Made by a program: the position numbers and the translations under genes. From the NCBI GenBank assembly GCA_950295325.1, contig OX485808.1, positions 13,146,501 through 13,210,500 of the forward strand: a stretch of 64,000 nucleotides of DNA, given 5' to 3'. The stretch is from Polytrichum commune (lineage: Eukaryota; Streptophyta; Polytrichopsida; Polytrichales; Polytrichaceae). Below the pieces are notes generated by a model. That model did not search any database, was not told the DNA's origin, and was given only the letters and a program-made list of their open reading frames with translations. Positions within the stretch are counted from its first letter, which is position 1. Each line of letters begins with the position of its first letter. Positions 59,992-64,000 of the stretch are shown here, one piece after another.

Positions 59992-60600
59992 CCACTTAAT
60001 AAATAAGCAATTGATTTGAGTTGCATTTCCAAAGTGAAACCGTCATTAAAGTATGTAGGTAACTTGAAAGTTAAAGATATGACAATTCCTCATTTGCATT
60101 GAAGGGATAATTTTTGTGGCTCATCATTTGAAAGGGCCTTTGTCATTTCTAGACATATCTTCAATTTATTTTCTAAATTTAGCTGATGCAAATTATAATG
60201 TTTTCCTAATGTTTTTTTCCCTTTCACGAGTATTTACAAGTATTCACACACATTCAAGCTAATTAAACATAATCAAATTATGTATATGGTCATGAAATTG
60301 AGGAGTTAAAACCTATAATTGTGTTGCATACCTAATAAGATAAAACCAAGTCAGGCTTCACTTATGATTGCCAAATCTATTAAAGAGAAACCATTATAAT
60401 TTTTTATTTTTTAGAAGAAAAAAAAACAATTCGAAGATGGTCACTTTCTTGTGTGAGTCGTGCATTATATGCATCAAGAAGAAGAATAGCTTCTATGATT
60501 TGAACTAATTTCCATCTTGTAAGGTTTCAACAAGTATTCTAGTAAAATTGGATTTTCTTGGATGAAAAGTTAGATGCATTAGAGCAGCATTAACATGTAA
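57364..60600. other. Intergenic DNA with repeats, no gene seen
   Basis: Contains three TGTCAATTGAC(A/G) palindromes at 58887, 58974 and 59038, minus-orientation R1 copies at about 59150-59290 and 59335-59660 (CACAATTAGTGTGAGGTCAT, GAGCTCATGTGAATATCTTA, TGTTGACTATCAAGCCTAGA), and a TA microsatellite at about 59958-59986. The 103-codon frame at 58507-58818 has no recognisable domain. Confidence 0.5.
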
Positions 60601-60893
60601 AGACAAAAATAAGAGATGGGTTAGTGATTAGAATGAGGAGATGGAATAGTTTTGAATTGAAAACACACGGGTTCAAAATCTGTCGTGCACAAGAGAAACT
60701 AAACATGGGTAATATAATCTTTGAAAACTCTCGCGTGTGACAAAAGCTAAACATGGTAAATAAATCTCGATGGTTATATTACTCATGTTTAGCTTCTCTT
60801 GTGCACGACGGATTTTAAACTCACGTCTCTTTAGTTGACAATTACTCCGTCTCCTCCCTCTAACCACTAATCCGTCAATTGTTTTTGTTCTTA
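60601..60893. repeat. Inverted pair of tRNA-derived SINE-like units (fold-back)
   Basis: Two arms of about 105 bp are inverted repeats around 60715-60775 (shared core CGTGCACAAGAGAA and TAAACATG(G/A)GTAATATAA). Each arm, read from its outer end, begins like a tRNA head: an A-box-like TTAGTGATTAGA or TTAGTGGTTAGAG, then a B-box-like GGGTTCAAAATC or GAGTTTAAAATCC about 50 bp on. Two copies of a SINE-like unit in inverted orientation would explain this. An ordinary long-TIR element is the alternative. Confidence 0.6.
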
Positions 60894-63069
60894 CTTATTA
60901 ATATTGTTTTAATGTATCTAAGGCCAAGGCCTTCTACAGCCTCACCATTCAACTTGCATATTATTACATACTACCTCATACATCCGTATTCAACCTCATG
61001 CAATGGTGATTTTTTGTAAAAAAATCGTACTAACATATTCTAAGAATTAATCATGTTTATTAAAAAAATTGATGCTAAAAATTTACTTAATTTGTTTGTT
61101 TTTTTGCAAGTTCCTCGTCCATCTCGCCTCGAATAGCAATGAGGTGATGCACTTTAAAAAAAATCCACTTCATGATTGTTATATCTTCTTCTTTGGATTC
61201 GCCTACGTCACTGACATCCTTATTGATTTTCTTCACCTTCTTCGCTTCCTCTTTTATTGATCGCCTTCTCTCCTTTTCATGTAGTTGTTTCTTTGTTGTT
61301 GCTATTGATGTTGTTGTTGTTGCTGCTGCCACTTCTTCCGGTCCTTGGAGGAATCAAACTCCATGAGAATTCTCTATTTGTCTTTCTTATAGAAAATTGA
61401 AGATGGGTATAATTGGCGGAAGGCAAAATTCATTAGAAGGAGAGAGAAGTAGATTAAGACCATTCAACATTTGAAAAATCAACGATTGGTTCCTCTTGAG
61501 AATTAGAGTTGTCTTTTTTTGCATCCATTATGAATTATATGATCACTTTCTTTGCGTCTATCTACGTGACTCATTATCAACTATATATCATTTCATGATT
61601 GTAAAAAAGAAAATGCACACACTACTACCCAAACTATGTCACGACAAGGATGCAACAAAAATAAATAAAAAGTGCTAGAAAATATACCGTGGTTTCAAAA
61701 TATAACATTATTTTGTAATGAAGGGAAGCCTCCATTTTTTCTATTGCCCCTAAAAAAATTCATCAAAAAAATATTATAACGGCATTCTTGTGTCATGAGC
61801 CCCTTCCTTTTTTACTACCAACCCGCCTCTTTTGCCTCTTTTATTGCAAAACCCGTTGGATCATGTAAGTGGATTATGTAAGCCTTAAAATATATCTTTT
61901 GGGGACCTCGACCTCCATGATCACTCTGACATTTTTTCCTTGGTGTAAACCGAAATAGTCCAGGGACGAGTTCAACAAGCAATCAACGCTTTTACAACAC
62001 CTTGGGACCACTTCATGGTCCATGGTGTAAACCAACCCTAACCGTATAGGTAGTTGATTGTTCATGGTTACAATGGTTAGAAAGTATATACCTTATAATT
62101 GAGATGGTAGCCTACACGAGAACAACCCCATAACCATACTTGATGGGAAGCATACATGTTGTTGTTGTTTTTTGTTTATTTTTTTCATTTTTTGGTTGGA
62201 GGCTTTCTAACAACCCGGTTCCCAAGACATGTGATTGCATTTTGTACTTTCCTCGGAGAATCAAAGTCATTGTATTCTCAAACATTTCGGTTGGTCTTTA
62301 AAGGTACCACAAAGCTTACATAGGAATGCTTGTTTCAACATGTTTATTGAATCGTGTCTTTTGTCAAGGACTAAGCATTCTTTGAAGTAATCCACTAGCA
62401 AGGATTTATGTTTTCTATGTAGTAGGTTTTATCTAGAAGTAAACCTTTATCATCTCGACCTTGACCATGTTTCTCATGCCCTCTTCACACTAGAGAAGTG
62501 GAGTCGGGTCGACAAAGCATGATAAAAGGAGCTCCATGTTAATGAAAAGGCTCCTTCTCTTCTTGCTCTCGATCTTTCAAATTTCAATCCACATTAGATG
62601 TTTCAAGTTGAGATCTCAAACTTTACATAGTTTACAACAACTTAGAGGGTGGCCTTGATGGGTCCTATGTGGTGCATCCACGATAAGTTCTTGGTCAATA
62701 TCTTAACCTACCTCATGGGGATCACTTGGGGTTTGTGAAGAGCTTGAGCTCCCCAAACCAATGAATGTTCAATCATATTTTTGTTTGTCGTGACATGTTT
62801 GTTGTTCAAGACAATTTGTTCCCTTGGCATCTCCCTTTCCGGATGGTCACTTTACACTTGGGTCATTTTGGGCTCCCGAAACTTGAACGTTGGGTGAAAG
62901 CTTAAAATCCACCTTGAACTCTTGAACTTTGCTCTTACCTATGGTAACAAGGGGGCCTCATGTTGGGAGCTTGAGTTGAGATCCAAAACTTGCAAAGTTC
63001 GGGAGTTTAATATCGCGATTTGACAAGCTCTCATCTAGAGCTCAAGCAATTGGGAATTTTATGTTTAGG
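60894..63069. other. Intergenic DNA, no gene seen
   Basis: A minus-strand frame at 61332-61087 (KKQLHEKERRRSIKEEAKK) is Lys/Glu-rich and preceded by CAA/CAG repeats in another frame. It could be the tail of a decayed gene or transposon protein but I cannot support it. Nothing else is recognised. Confidence 0.4.
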
Positions 63070-63745
63070 GTATCCATGTTCTACATGTTGTCAACAATTT
63101 CATGATTTGGTATCCATGTTCACAACTTCACAAAATCAATTTCCTGAATTGTATTTCACAATGAGCAATACATCATGTATAAGATTCTCCTAATCACTCC
63201 TCACAACTAGGTCTACCAAATTTTTGATTGACCTCTCGTATCCAACCTCGGACCATGTTTGCAGTGATTGCTTGTACATCATCATTAATGCGAGCATGTT
63301 GCATGATTTTGGAGATTGTTCCATCAGACGTGGCAATCGATGTACAATAAACAACGACCAAAGGGGGATTGTTTGCTTCCAGCTACGAGGTATTGTAATG
63401 AAAGACGAAAGAAAAATCGACGTCAAAGCTAGAGGCTTCCATGTAAATGCATAACAAAGAGGAACCAATGAACAATGAGAAGTCACATAATGCGAATGAG
63501 AAGTTGAGAAGTTGAGATTACGAAAACCACAGAGTGCGAAAAGAGTTATGAAATTGGTTTGGAATATTCATGAAGTTGCTAGAGGTAGAAGTCCACTATC
63601 ATAAAATTGAGGTGTGCCAAATGTCAAGTTGGTTTAGAATAATCATGAACTAATTTGGAAAGGTTCATGAAGTTTGTAGAACACTCCGGTCACGTTGTTT
63701 GGAAGGTTCATGAACTAGCTTGGAACCTTCATGGAAGGTATGTGG
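63070..63745 (-). repeat. Inverted partner of the repeat block at 5940-6560
   Basis: The reverse complement carries the same landmarks in the same order as 5940-6560: CATGAAGGTTCCAAGCTAGT, CTCAATTTTATGATAGTGGA, CCTCTAGCAACTTCATGAA, GAAGCCTCTAGC, and then CACAACTTCACAAAATCAAT-type words. The frames on either strand are not conserved. Confidence 0.7.
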
Positions 63746-63904
63746 GTGTTATTTGGTTTTTTTTTCATGTTCTCCAACTCTTACCAACTAGATTACACAA
63801 CAAAACTAGTTTTGCATTTCTACGATGAAAAACCTGCAAAAACCAGATTGAAAATCAGACCTAGCATGATTTAGTTATGGTTGTCGGAAGTGCATATTTG
63901 TTGA

Positions 63905-64000
63905 TTACTTGACTAGATATAGAAGTCCTCCCAATCATGTTCACTATTGAATGTAGAATAGAGATTAATATTTGAAGATGTAGTCCCGTCTCTTGTAAAC
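63905..64000 (-). repeat. Dispersed repeat family R1, copy cut by the window end
   Basis: CCTCCCAATCATGTTCACTA, then TTGAATGTAGAATAG, then GATGTAGTCCCGTCTC match the reverse complement of R1. The copy runs off the end of the window. Confidence 0.6.

Noticed and set aside
61087-61332. Lys/Glu-rich minus-strand frame that might be the tail of a transposon-associated protein
   Set aside because: Low complexity only; no domain and no neighbouring frame to extend it.

Overview
The window reads as plant nuclear DNA. Three things point that way: an intron-containing gene of the plant-specific EFFECTOR OF TRANSCRIPTION (ET) family, two secreted Pro/Ser/Tyr-rich cell-wall-type proteins, and a gene-poor, AT-rich background full of small inverted-repeat transposons. 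I cannot name the species. A bryophyte, lycophyte or other land plant with loosely packed genes would all fit. There are no bacterial-style operons, no rRNA operon and no CRISPR array.

Only four protein-coding loci are well supported. (1) 10890-11588 (+) is a 232-aa secreted protein with 15 SPVY motifs. (2) 26793-27179 (+) is a shorter 128-aa paralogue with the same mature N-terminus and the same C-terminal PPAGGY. (3) 28668-33381 (-) is a four-exon ET-type gene, rebuilt here from splice sites that agree in phase. It carries a GIY-YIG-like domain and one Cys/His ET finger. (4) 51410-53131 (-) is a long orphan reading frame of about 573 aa, basic and unrecognised. About 400 bp upstream of it lies a decayed copy of the ET gene's promoter, 5'-UTR and first exon (53524-54430), with a frameshift in the exon.

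Layout. 1-10 kb is intergenic and holds a CACTA-ended mini-element, a 132-bp tandem repeat, and a striking 407-bp fold-back element (7315-7721) with eight palindromic units. 10-12.2 kb is the first proline-rich gene with its promoter and four downstream tandem repeats. 12.2-26.4 kb has no gene: a CACTA hairpin, low-complexity AT-rich DNA, a three-fold segmental repeat (18.5-21.5 kb) and dispersed repeats. 26.4-27.2 kb is the second proline-rich gene. 28.7-34.2 kb is the ET gene; its introns hold a 5S-rRNA-like segment, a dispersed repeat and antisense relics of an unknown exon. 34.2-51.4 kb is a repeat-rich gene desert with a mitochondrial-type tRNA-Glu and four TIR mini-elements forming two families. 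51.4-54.5 kb is the orphan gene and the duplicated ET 5' end. 54.5-64 kb is again intergenic, with a CACTA mini-element flanked by a TTA duplication and an inverted tRNA-derived fold-back.

The two proline-rich genes probably serve the extracellular matrix, and they share a 17-bp upstream element matching at 15 positions. The ET gene is probably a nuclear regulator. The other sequence is mostly non-coding and repeat-derived.
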